Source of the DNA: a virus
DNA length: 34,898 nt
Reading direction: 5' to 3' (one strand)
IMG/VR virus record: IMGVR_UViG_3300025873_000017
Coordinates: 1 to 34,898 of that record
In this document: piece after piece, positions 16,237 to 22,000 of the stretch
Position numbering within the stretch: position 1 is the stretch's first letter
How the letters are laid out: every line of letters begins with the position of its first letter
The notes under the pieces: generated by a model
Databases searched by the model: none
What the model saw: only the letters and a program-made list of their open reading frames with translations
What the model was told of the DNA's origin: nothing
Made by a program: the position numbers and the translations under genes

Positions 16237-16260
16237 GACTGGCCCCACCCGGGGCCGGTC
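16237..16260 (+). terminator. Strong hairpin after the 188-residue gene
   Basis: GACTGGCCCC (16237-16246) pairs with GGGGCCGGTC (16251-16260), one G-T pair, loop ACCC, 23 bases after the stop of the MSTRSNIAI-family gene. The following bases are GAAAAAAC, not a T-run, so it may be a mRNA 3'-end stabiliser or a weak terminator rather than a classical one. Confidence 0.5.
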
Positions 16261-16338
16261 GAAAAAACCCAATAGAAAAAAAATGTTAAAGCTCCACGAT
16301 GCCTGGGCGAAAAAAAATGGGTACAGGGTACAAGCTCC

Positions 16339-16358
16339 CAAGCGGGTGGGCCCGCCCA
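16339..16358. repeat. GTGGGCCCGCCC repeat copy
   Basis: CAAGCGGGTGGGCCCGCCCA (16339-16358) repeats the element at 15534 almost exactly, including the CAAGC lead-in. It ends 28 bases before the next promoter (-35 at 16387). The longer reading frame that runs through here from 16299 is not considered coding. Confidence 0.65.
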
Positions 16359-16386
16359 TTAAAGAATCAGGGTCCAAGCAGCAGGG

Positions 16387-16415
16387 TTGACAGCGTCTGG
16401 GCTCTGGGATATACT
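16387..16415 (+). promoter_or_regulatory. Sigma70-like promoter with CTGGGA repeats
   Basis: TTGACA (16387-16392), 17 bases, TATACT (16410-16415). CTGGGA at 16404-16409 and 16414-16419, ten bases apart, as in the promoter at 15597. Drives the 80-residue gene at 16437. Confidence 0.82.
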
Positions 16416-16436
16416 GGGAGTAACAAAAGGATAATT

Positions 16437-16679
16437 ATGATTGAATATAAAGATCTAAAGAAAAAAGACGAAGTAAGGACCACACAGCTGGGCACCCCGG
16501 TGACTGGCAAGCTGTTGGAGTCTCCAAAGCAGGGCCGCGGGCTCAAGAGAGCTATCCTGATCCAGAGCAATGGCTCAGAGATCGGATTTTTTGACGAAGC
16601 AGGATCCGTCTATGCTCATCAGGTGACTGAAGTGCGCAGAGATGGCGACTGGCAACAGGTGAAGGGACAACCACAATAA
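16437..16679 (+). CDS. Small hypothetical protein (80 aa)
   Basis: The ATG at 16437 has AAAGGATAA upstream and lies 22 bases after the -10 box; the longer frame from 16299 would have to start before the promoter and is rejected. The protein MIEYKDLKKKDEVRTTQLGT looks like a small beta-barrel-type domain (GKLLESPKQGRG, AILIQSNGSEIGFFDEAGSV), with basic patches. It may bind nucleic acid or protein; no family recognised. Base composition is GC-richer than most of the window. Confidence 0.65.
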   Translation: MIEYKDLKKKDEVRTTQLGTPVTGKLLESPKQGRGLKRAILIQSNGSEIGFFDEAGSVYAHQVTEVRRDGDWQQVKGQPQ

Positions 16680-16711
16680 AAATAAGGGCTCAAGCCTGCA
16701 AGCTCCCAAGC

Positions 16712-16740
16712 TTGACAGGCTGCAAGCTCTAGGATATTCT
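16712..16740 (+). promoter_or_regulatory. Promoter of the Gp88-like gene; predicted leaderless transcript
   Basis: TTGACA (16712-16717), 17 bases, TATTCT (16735-16740). CTAGGA occurs at 16729-16734 and 16739-16744, again ten bases apart. The ATG begins at 16748, only 7 bases after the -10 box, so transcription should start at or next to the start codon; no ribosome-binding site exists upstream. Confidence 0.75.
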
Positions 16741-16747
16741 AGGACAT

Positions 16748-17344
16748 ATGAATAAAAAAGAAGCAATCAAAATAACTGGCGGGCTGTCGAAGCCTTCCAA
16801 GATGCCGGGGCCAGCGTTTAACCTGCCAGCTCAGGCATGCATTACAGGGTCCAAGCTGGTCAAGATCCCGGGCTCGGTATGCTCAGGCTGTTACGCTCTT
16901 AAGGGCCGGTATAGATTCCCGAATGTGAAGGAAGCGTTAACGCGTCGACTGGCTGGCCTAACACATCCTGAATGGATTCCCGCTATGGTTGTATTAATTG
17001 ATCAGACTCCATGGTTCAGATGGCATGACTCAGGGGACCTGCAAGGCGTCCAGCATTTAAAAAATATTTTTGAAGTGTGCAAGCTCACGCCAGACACACA
17101 GCACTGGCTGCCAACTAGAGAGGCCAAATTCCTGCCACTAAGTACTGACAGTATACCAAAAAATTTGATTATTAGATTATCAGGACACAAAATAGATAAA
17201 CCCGCGGCCAGCTTCTGGAGATGGACCAGCACTGTGGTGACTGATGGCAAGAGCTGCCCGGCCAAGGAACAAGGCAACGAATGCAAAGATTGCCGCGCAT
17301 GCTGGGACCGGAGTACAGCCAACATCGCATATGGACTACACTAA
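16748..17344 (+). CDS. Gp88-family cysteine-rich phage protein (198 aa)
   Basis: Matches the phage Gene product 88 family (PF17338). Signs are FNLPAQACITGSKLVKIPGS followed by VCSGCYALKGRYRFPNV, the WFRWHDSGDLQ motif, HWLPTREAKF, and a C-terminal cysteine cluster (CPAKEQGNECKDCRACWD). Seven or so cysteines in two clusters suggest a metal or iron-sulfur site. Biochemical role is unknown. It has its own promoter and should be translated from a leaderless message. Its stop overlaps the stop of the convergent nuclease gene by 4 bases. GC content is visibly higher than the surrounding genome, hinting at separate acquisition. Confidence 0.85.
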   Translation: MNKKEAIKITGGLSKPSKMPGPAFNLPAQACITGSKLVKIPGSVCSGCYALKGRYRFPNVKEALTRRLAGLTHPEWIPAMVVLIDQTPWFRWHDSGDLQGVQHLKNIFEVCKLTPDTQHWLPTREAKFLPLSTDSIPKNLIIRLSGHKIDKPAASFWRWTSTVVTDGKSCPAKEQGNECKDCRACWDRSTANIAYGLH

Positions 17345-17715
17345 ATTTTTTCTAGGAACTTGGAACAGGAAGTGAGACCACAAGCTAAGGGTTCAAGCTT
17401 CAATCCGGAGTCAACAAGCTCAAGGATCCGGGAGCCAGGGTACAAGCGCACAAGCTGGTCCAGGGCACAAGCAACCAGGACAAAAGTATTTTTTTTATGC
17501 TTCATGTGGAAAGATATTTGGTGCGGGGAACAGCGCACAAAATTAGGGTTTTTAAGGGTGGTTGATTTTAATTCTACTGTAAAAAAGGTCCCACGAGAAG
17601 AGTAGCCCAAAAGATCAGGAGTACCAAATAAAGCCCAGTTTTCAAGCCTCGTCCACGATATGGAGGGAGTCGCATTTTTTAATTTCTTCCAAAGTTGTCT
17701 TTCTCTCAGGGCCAT
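17341..17715 (-). CDS. VRR-NUC-like PD-(D/E)XK nuclease (124 aa)
   Basis: Catalytic pattern: Glu25 in RLENW, PD at 33-34 (FGTPDLLGY), then TVELKS with Glu48 and Lys50, the PD...ExK signature. SPHQISFHMKH and FVLVACA follow, the usual VRR-NUC or Holliday-junction-resolvase-like C-terminal part. Length is normal for stand-alone phage VRR-NUC proteins, which likely cut branched DNA during replication or packaging. It is convergent with the Gp88-like gene (4-base overlap of stops). The last 20 or so residues are in GC-richer, CAAGC-rich DNA and are not conserved in type. Confidence 0.75.
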   Translation of the reverse strand: MALRERQLWKKLKNATPSISWTRLENWALFGTPDLLGYSSRGTFFTVELKSTTLKNPNFVRCSPHQISFHMKHKKNTFVLVACALDQLVRLYPGSRILELVDSGLKLEPLACGLTSCSKFLEKI

Positions 17716-17734
17716 CTAACCGCCCTAATTGAAA

Positions 17735-17959
17735 TTATAATTTTCCAATGATTTTACCCATAGGATTTCTTGATTTTCCACATTTAAAAACTAATCTGTG
17801 AGTCTCTTTACTACCTAATAAAGTATTCTCTAGCAAGCTAATTTCTAAAATATCCATCATTTCTCCGTTTGGAAGCTCAACTTGAACTCTGGCTGACTGA
17901 GATGCTGGTGACAGAAGAAATTTATCTAGCATCTGTCTGAAGTGTTTTCCTGTAATCAT
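17735..17959 (-). CDS. Small hypothetical protein, leaderless start (74 aa)
   Basis: Starts MITGKHFRQMLDKFLLSPAS; a beta-rich middle (ARVQVELPNGEMMDILEISLLEN) and basic tail follow. No domain was recognised. The -10 box of its promoter ends 9 bases before the ATG and there is no ribosome-binding site, so a leaderless message is expected. Divergent from the small terminase and sharing its promoter region, it may be a regulator or early gene. Confidence 0.65.
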   Translation of the reverse strand: MITGKHFRQMLDKFLLSPASQSARVQVELPNGEMMDILEISLLENTLLGSKETHRLVFKCGKSRNPMGKIIGKL

Positions 17960-17963
17960 TCTG

Positions 17964-17997
17964 TTGAACTTATAAAATAAGTATTATATATTGTCAA
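17964..17997. promoter_or_regulatory. Face-to-face divergent promoters, both leaderless
   Basis: Rightward: TTGAAC (17964-17969), 17 bases, TATATT (17987-17992), ATG at 18002. Leftward: TTGACA (17992-17997), 17 bases, TATAAG (17969-17974), ATG at 17959. The two promoters overlap almost completely, each -10 touching the other's -35, and each -10 ends 9 bases from its start codon. Only one polymerase can bind at a time. Confidence 0.78.
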
Positions 17998-18001
17998 TAT
18001 T

Positions 18002-18499
18002 ATGTCTGGACCACCAAAGGAATTAACACCTCAACAAATGAAGTTTGCTCACCTCATAGTATATGGGGTAGAAGGCAATCCTATCACCAAAACAGAAGCT
18101 GCAAAACGAGCAGGATATTCTGACACTGGCAATTGGTGTTCTGTTGCAGGATCTGACTTAACGAATCCAAATAAATATCCTCTTGTATGTGCTCACATCA
18201 GTAATCTCAGAGATGAAGTAAGGCATAAATATGGCATCAGTTACGAGGGACATTTAGAAGAATTAGGAAAAATTAGAGATCAGGGTAAAAAAGATGGCAG
18301 GAATCTAGCGGCTGCGGCTACTACTGAAATAGCTAGAGGAAAAGTGGGTGGTTATTATATTGATCAAAAAATTATTAGACACGGAAAGATCGACGACCTC
18401 AATCTCGATCAACTGTATGAAAGAATGAAGACAATCAAACAGAAGAACGAGAAAGTATTAGAAGCTAAAAAACTTTTAGCCAAAAAATCAAAGTCTTAA
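18002..18499 (+). CDS. terS: Terminase small subunit (165 aa)
   Basis: The N-terminus LTPQQMKFAHLIVYGVEGNP followed by TKTEAAKRAGYSDTGNW is the helix-turn-helix DNA-recognition region typical of phage small terminases (recognises the packaging site and feeds the large subunit). A helical oligomerisation part follows (about 75-130) and a Lys-rich C-terminal tail (135-165). Length fits the family. It lies on the plus strand, 5 kb from terL, with a promoter of its own and a leaderless start, an unusual split of the two terminase genes. Confidence 0.8.
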   Translation: MSGPPKELTPQQMKFAHLIVYGVEGNPITKTEAAKRAGYSDTGNWCSVAGSDLTNPNKYPLVCAHISNLRDEVRHKYGISYEGHLEELGKIRDQGKKDGRNLAAAATTEIARGKVGGYYIDQKIIRHGKIDDLNLDQLYERMKTIKQKNEKVLEAKKLLAKKSKS

Positions 18500-18571
18500 T
18501 TATCTTTTAGACTTTTTAGTTTTTTTCTTTTTCTTTTTAACTATTTTCTTTTTCTTTTTTTTCTTAGGCAT
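18500..18571 (-). CDS. Poly-lysine microprotein (23 aa)
   Basis: The start ATG at 18571 has a strong GGAAGGAG site 11 bases upstream. The product is 23 residues, 16 of them lysine, in the form MPK7-IVK6-TKKSKR. The TAA ends one base from the stop of the convergent small terminase. Lysine codons alternate AAA and AAG, which argues against a simple A-run slip. A DNA- or RNA-condensing or antimicrobial-like peptide is possible. Strong initiation signals support it as real, but no homology is claimed. Confidence 0.6.
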   Translation of the reverse strand: MPKKKKKKKIVKKKKKKTKKSKR

Positions 18572-18626
18572 ATTGTTATATTTCTCCTTCCTAAAGTTAT
18601 ACTTTTCTTCACTTAACCAGTCAATA

Positions 18627-18911
18627 CTAGACATCTCTCTTCTCCAACTTCAACACACATCCCATAGGCATAATGTTTCTATCTGAGAACACTTCATCTT
18701 TTGTATCGAAGCTACTGAATGTCCAAATAAATTTTTTTGTTTTCTTATAGACGTACGCAAACGTAATCATGGTAGCACACTCGAACTTATCAAACTCCTG
18801 CGCTGTTGCATGCCCCGCATCACCAGTGATATCCATCCATTTAATCTTATAGAAATAATATTTTTTCTTATTGATGACTATGTGTTTATATTTAGACTTC
18901 TTCCTTCTCAT
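18627..18911 (-). CDS. Hypothetical protein of the KIxWxDI...DR-iPxG family (94 aa)
   Basis: The start at 18911 was chosen because AAGGGGAG lies about 11 bases upstream; a start at 18935 is possible. The protein has a basic N-terminus, then YKIKWMDITGDAGHATAQEF, a central FAYVYKKTKKFIWTFSSF and a DRNIMPMGCVLKLEK end. This order (W-D-I-GD ... phenyl-rich core ... iP-G-v) recurs in phage proteins of unknown function. It could be a small beta-sandwich. Separate from its neighbours, with a possible promoter TTCACT-17-TATGGT upstream. Confidence 0.65.
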   Translation of the reverse strand: MRRKKSKYKHIVINKKKYYFYKIKWMDITGDAGHATAQEFDKFECATMITFAYVYKKTKKFIWTFSSFDTKDEVFSDRNIMPMGCVLKLEKRDV

Positions 18912-19001
18912 ACCTCTGTATACTCCCCTTACCATAAATTGAAAAATAAAAAGAGTGAATCATGTGCGCGCGCCCCTTAAGTTGTTGGTATTGCTAGCTT
19001 T

Positions 19002-19108
19002 TTGAATCCATTGTATCTTTTGTATCCTATTGTATCTTTGTAAAAGATACAAAAACGAGCGAATAAGTGTTGGTATACAACAAGAATAACTTTTGTATCC
19101 ATTGTAAC
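19002..19108. repeat. Iteron-like TTGTATC repeats with palindrome (non-coding)
   Basis: The 260-base gap 18936-19195 has no convincing gene. On the plus strand TTGTATC-type units lie at 19002 (TTGAATC), 19011, 19020, 19030, 19093 and 19102 (TTGTAAC), spaced 9 to 10 bases within each group. TTGTATCTTT (19030-19039) and AAAGATACAA (19043-19052) form a palindrome with a 3-base centre. Phased repeats in an AT-rich gap suit an iteron-type origin or multi-site operator. A 67-codon frame here is an artefact of the repeats. Confidence 0.55.
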
Positions 19109-19195
19109 CACTTTTAAAAAAAATAAAAAAAACTTTTTCTTTTTCATTGAGAAAAGGGTATACAAAGGTACAAAATGCAATTAATGGCTAATTTA

Positions 19196-19915
19196 CTATA
19201 CTTTTTCATCATGTTTTGTATATTGGTGGTCTTTATTGTTTACATGGGAGCTGTAATATTGGTCAACTCTCTTCAGGAATTGGTGTTGGTACTTTACAAA
19301 CTCTTGGTCAGACACTTCAAACTTCTGAAAAAAGTGATCTTTTGAGCACATTAGAATAACTCCAGTCTGTATCTTCGTACGATATACATAATTATGGGCC
19401 ATTGCGTATGCCCCAAGTTGTACGAAATAGTCATCAATCCATTCTCTTCTTTTTGGTTTGTTAGTTTGTTTAAAGTCTATTATACTTTCGCGTCCATTAT
19501 AAAGTCCTACTACATCAGTCGCACCAGCGTATAATTCTGGGTAATATAAGGTAACCTCACTGCCCCATATTTCATTTAAGTCAATTAAACCATCGCTTAT
19601 TATCTTTTTGGCCATTGGCTCAGCTTCCTGGCCCACGCGCGTCAGGTCCCTGTGCCCTGTTCCCCGAATATAAGCGTCCAGATACGTGTGCATGGCGGTG
19701 CCACGCAGCGCAGCTACATCTCTAACTCTATCTGCAGCAACATCACCTAGTCTGGCCTTCCATTTCGCTAAACTTTGTTTCTTCTCCTCCGACTGAGTTG
19801 CGCCAATGATAGTTGTAACACTTGGTAACTTTGTGTGTCCAATATCATAGTGACGTTTTCCATCGATCAGGGACCGGGAACTAGTCGGGTAGATAAATTT
19901 TTTATTCCATTTCAT
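19196..19915 (-). CDS. RecB/Cas4-like PD-(D/E)XK exonuclease (239 aa)
   Basis: Motifs in order are GTAMHTYLD (His76), GSEVTLYYPELYAGATDVVG (Glu120, Asp134), SIIDFKQTNK (Asp147, Lys149) and VQLGAYAMA (QxxxY motif, Gln166 and Tyr170). This is the RecB-nuclease family pattern (PDDEXK_1) used by 5'-3' exonucleases in phage recombination and DNA degradation. Length fits a single-domain phage protein. AAGGAAAC lies before the ATG. A structured 131-base region lies just upstream. Role: recombination-linked or host-DNA degradation. Confidence 0.85.
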   Translation of the reverse strand: MKWNKKFIYPTSSRSLIDGKRHYDIGHTKLPSVTTIIGATQSEEKKQSLAKWKARLGDVAADRVRDVAALRGTAMHTYLDAYIRGTGHRDLTRVGQEAEPMAKKIISDGLIDLNEIWGSEVTLYYPELYAGATDVVGLYNGRESIIDFKQTNKPKRREWIDDYFVQLGAYAMAHNYVYRTKIQTGVILMCSKDHFFQKFEVSDQEFVKYQHQFLKRVDQYYSSHVNNKDHQYTKHDEKV

Positions 19916-19933
19916 TTGTTTCCTTCTTTTAGT

Positions 19934-20054
19934 GAGCCGTTAAGCAAGGCTAAAACCTAACGACTCCGTTATATTATGGACACCAACCCGGGCTAATTAG
20001 ATTAAGGGTGATCCCCGCGCCCGAGTTAGCTTTTTCAGGATTCCATTAACCCTG
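19934..20054 (-). ncRNA. Structured RNA segment between endonuclease VII and RecB-like gene
   Basis: Three stems lie in the 155-base gap. CAGGATT (20036-20042) pairs with AACCCTG (20048-20054). CCAACCCGGGC (19983-19993) pairs with GCCCGAGTTAG (20019-20029). GAGCCGTTAAG (19934-19944) pairs with CCTAACGACTC (19956-19966). The region precedes the AAGGAAAC site at 19915. It resembles a leader with a riboswitch- or attenuator-like architecture, but no known class was recognised. Confidence 0.55.
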
Positions 20055-20070
20055 TGAACTTGCGGAGGCC

Positions 20071-20547
20071 CTATTCTTTAATTTCATTTTTTTCCTTTGC
20101 TAAATAAACTGCAGCCTGGAGTACACCTTCCAGGTTATCTCCCAATGATCCTATTCCGGTATTACAATTCCTGCATACCCACCCCCTAAATGTAGTAGTG
20201 CCGTGGATATGGTCGCTTTGAAGTTTTTTATCTTTATGACAACAGTCGCAACGATCGGGTTTTGGGAGAGTATTTTTTTTCACTGCCCAACGTTCTGATT
20301 CTACTATAGTCTTACATTCTCGGCAGATTTTAAGAAGATAGTAGGCTCCGTCTGATCTTAAAGTATGGGTTGTAAATGCTGTTAAAGGAAGAACCCTGTG
20401 ACATTCTTTACATTCTTGTACATCATCTTCTTTTCCTACAATTTTAATTCCAGTTGATCTGAAATGAAAACAGTCGTGAGCTTTATGATGTTGCTTATTT
20501 TGCTTCAGAGGAGATGAATTTAAATTTATGGTTCGTTGTTCACCCAT
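20071..20547 (-). CDS. Recombination endonuclease VII-like protein (158 aa)
   Basis: The His-Me-finger endonuclease VII pattern is in the C-terminal half: SDHIHGTTTFRGWVCRNCNT (residues 112-130; catalytic His113/His115, Asn129), with Cys pairs at 100/103 and 125/128 for zinc. A second zinc set lies upstream (Cys46, Cys49, Cys75, Cys78). The Endo VII family resolves branched DNA during packaging. The start at 20547 overlaps the stop of the small membrane protein by one base. A longer frame to 20673 exists but lies over that gene. Confidence 0.85.
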   Translation of the reverse strand: MGEQRTINLNSSPLKQNKQHHKAHDCFHFRSTGIKIVGKEDDVQECKECHRVLPLTAFTTHTLRSDGAYYLLKICRECKTIVESERWAVKKNTLPKPDRCDCCHKDKKLQSDHIHGTTTFRGWVCRNCNTGIGSLGDNLEGVLQAAVYLAKEKNEIKE

Positions 20548-20630
20548 TATAGAACCACCACCAGCATGTAAAGAGCTAATAGAGTCATTAGACCTAAAAA
20601 CGTAAATACAATTATAAATACTTCGTTCAT
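20547..20630 (-). CDS. Tiny single-span membrane protein (27 aa)
   Basis: A 27-residue product, MNEVFIIVFTFLGLMTLLAL and VVV tail, almost wholly one transmembrane helix. The ATG overlaps the upstream stop (ATGA) and the TAA overlaps the endonuclease VII start (TAATG). Short membrane proteins with such couplings are common in phages; function unknown, possible host-membrane effector. Confidence 0.5.
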   Translation of the reverse strand: MNEVFIIVFTFLGLMTLLALYMLVVVL

Positions 20631-20812
20631 TTATTTTTTTCTTTCTGCTCAAGTTTCCAGATTGCTTCTTCAATTGCAGTCATGCCTCGAGGGATTTCCC
20701 CAGATGTATGTCTATGCACGGTTCCGGTTCCCCGGAGCGTTTGGCCGGAGACCTTACCAGCGATCATGTCGCGTCCTCGACGCTGAAATAGAGTTGTTTT
20801 ATCTTTTGTCAT
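20627..20812 (-). CDS. Small hypothetical protein (61 aa)
   Basis: MTKDKTTLFQRRGRDMIAGK, then GTGTVHRHTSGEIPRGMTAI and a charged helical end. Overlaps the SET-domain gene by 4 bases (ATGA) and the tiny membrane gene by 4 bases. Basic N-terminus, no recognised domain. Function unknown. Confidence 0.55.
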   Translation of the reverse strand: MTKDKTTLFQRRGRDMIAGKVSGQTLRGTGTVHRHTSGEIPRGMTAIEEAIWKLEQKEKNK

Positions 20813-21150
20813 ATTTTATAAAAAGTATATTTAACTGTTAGTTCTTCACCGGCTTCAATATCTCTAAGAGTAGAAAGATTCCATACAATATATTTAGGAC
20901 CTTTCGTATGCAGGGTTGGTGCTTCTGCATCTGCAATCTTGGTTGTTTTTAAAGACCTAACCTTATCACAATTAGGAGTATCTGAATGATTAATAAATCC
21001 TCCAAGTGGAGTTCTGTATAAATCTACTCCGACTTGGATATGGCTAATACCCAGCTCATGTACTCTTTTAAGTTTTACATTGGTGTAGAGTCCACAGCCA
21101 TGAATGCTGGATTCGTCAATAAATAATCCACGAGGTAAGGGCTGATACAT
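20809..21150 (-). CDS. SET-domain protein (putative lysine methyltransferase, 113 aa)
   Basis: Small SET domain. HGCGLYTNV (17-25) is the S-adenosylmethionine-binding GxG-like start, GGFINHSDTPNC (50-61) is the NHSxxPN motif that carries the pseudo-knot Asn-His, and IEAGEELTVKYTFY (98-111) is the ELTxxY motif with the catalytic Tyr. The domain is minimal, like viral SET proteins. Family members transfer methyl from S-adenosylmethionine to protein lysines. The substrate here is unknown and could be a host or virion protein. It overlaps both neighbours by a few bases, so it is part of the early operon. Confidence 0.85.
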   Translation of the reverse strand: MYQPLPRGLFIDESSIHGCGLYTNVKLKRVHELGISHIQVGVDLYRTPLGGFINHSDTPNCDKVRSLKTTKIADAEAPTLHTKGPKYIVWNLSTLRDIEAGEELTVKYTFYKI

Positions 21151-21368
21151 TAGTGCACAGTTCCTTTTCTAATATCGTATGGTTTAATGTCTATTTCAGA
21201 AGCGATCTTCATAATTTTATTATATTCTTCTTTGCTTAAGTGAGTTCTGTAAAGTCGTTGTGCAATTGCCATTAAACAACCTGCAACCATTTCAATTGAA
21301 TGGTGCTCACTTAGTAATCGTAAAACATGTTCTAGGATTTCATTATAAATTTTATCTTGTATTTTCAT
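21150..21368 (-). CDS. Small helical hypothetical protein (72 aa)
   Basis: A helical protein, MKIQDKIYNEILEHVLRLLS and MVAGCLMAIAQRLYRTHLSK, with short overlaps with both neighbours (4 bases upstream, 1 downstream). The AGCLMAIAQRLYRTHLS type recurs in marine phages. No membrane span is certain. Function unknown. Confidence 0.6.
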   Translation of the reverse strand: MKIQDKIYNEILEHVLRLLSEHHSIEMVAGCLMAIAQRLYRTHLSKEEYNKIMKIASEIDIKPYDIRKGTVH

Positions 21369-22000
21369 TTCTTAGTCGGTGTAAGTGATTTAAATGGAAC
21401 ATGACTCGCAATGTTTCCTGACACTGAGACTCTTTCCACATCTGATTTAAAAGGAGCGACCCAATGTTTTAGCCATGCAGGAAAAATAAAAAAATCTTTT
21501 TCCTCTGGAAAGTACGCTTGATAAGTAATGGCTTGCCTATTGCCTTCTCCATAGAGAAAGCTAATTCCACCAGGACCAGAGCTTTTACCTTTATAGTCTT
21601 TGTGTTCTTTTTTAAGTTTTTCAGGAACTTTTAAATAAGCTACAAATGATAAATCATCTGAGTGATCGTGTGGTGGATTAAATTCACCAGGTCCCATATA
21701 ATTAACCCATAGAGCATTAATTAAATATTGATTACTACTAGGCTTATCAACGTTTCTCCATTTGTCCCAGATGTGATCGTATATCCTAACAATGTCGCTT
21801 ATGAAGGGTTGAACTTTTGTATAATCTTTTAGCTGATATTCCTTTTTAATAATACCAGCGAGTTTATCTTGATAAAGTTGGGCTTTGGTTTGAGATGCCT
21901 CTGCTTCTTTCGTTAGCGCTTCATAAAATTTGTCAGTTATTTTCATTTTAACAACGCAAGGCCCCCACGTTAAAACAGAATATTCTATCTTATCTGACAC
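21365..22000 (-). CDS. 2OG-Fe(II) oxygenase-like protein (211 aa), GTG start
   Basis: The double-stranded beta-helix pattern is visible: NPPHDHSDDLSFVAYLKVP with the HxD iron ligands (His113, Asp115), FFIFPAWLKHW with the distal His (179) and a following Arg (190) that binds 2-oxoglutarate. The start was set to a GTG at 22000 because GGGAGG is 6 bases upstream; the longer frame to 22033 would use TTG with no site. It overlaps the LAGLIDADG gene by 11 bases. Such phage oxygenases hydroxylate proteins or nucleic acids; the substrate is unknown. Confidence 0.8.
   Translation of the reverse strand: MSDKIEYSVLTWGPCVVKMKITDKFYEALTKEAEASQTKAQLYQDKLAGIIKKEYQLKDYTKVQPFISDIVRIYDHIWDKWRNVDKPSSNQYLINALWVNYMGPGEFNPPHDHSDDLSFVAYLKVPEKLKKEHKDYKGKSSGPGGISFLYGEGNRQAITYQAYFPEEKDFFIFPAWLKHWVAPFKSDVERVSVSGNIASHVPFKSLTPTKK

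Noticed and set aside
16299-16436. N-terminal extension of the 80-residue gene
   Set aside because: It would start before the promoter at 16387 and pass through a GC repeat; the ATG at 16437 has AAAGGATAA and good spacing.
18977-19180. 67-codon minus-strand frame
   Set aside because: It is made of the TTGTATC repeats and A/T runs, has no ribosome-binding site and no plausible protein composition.
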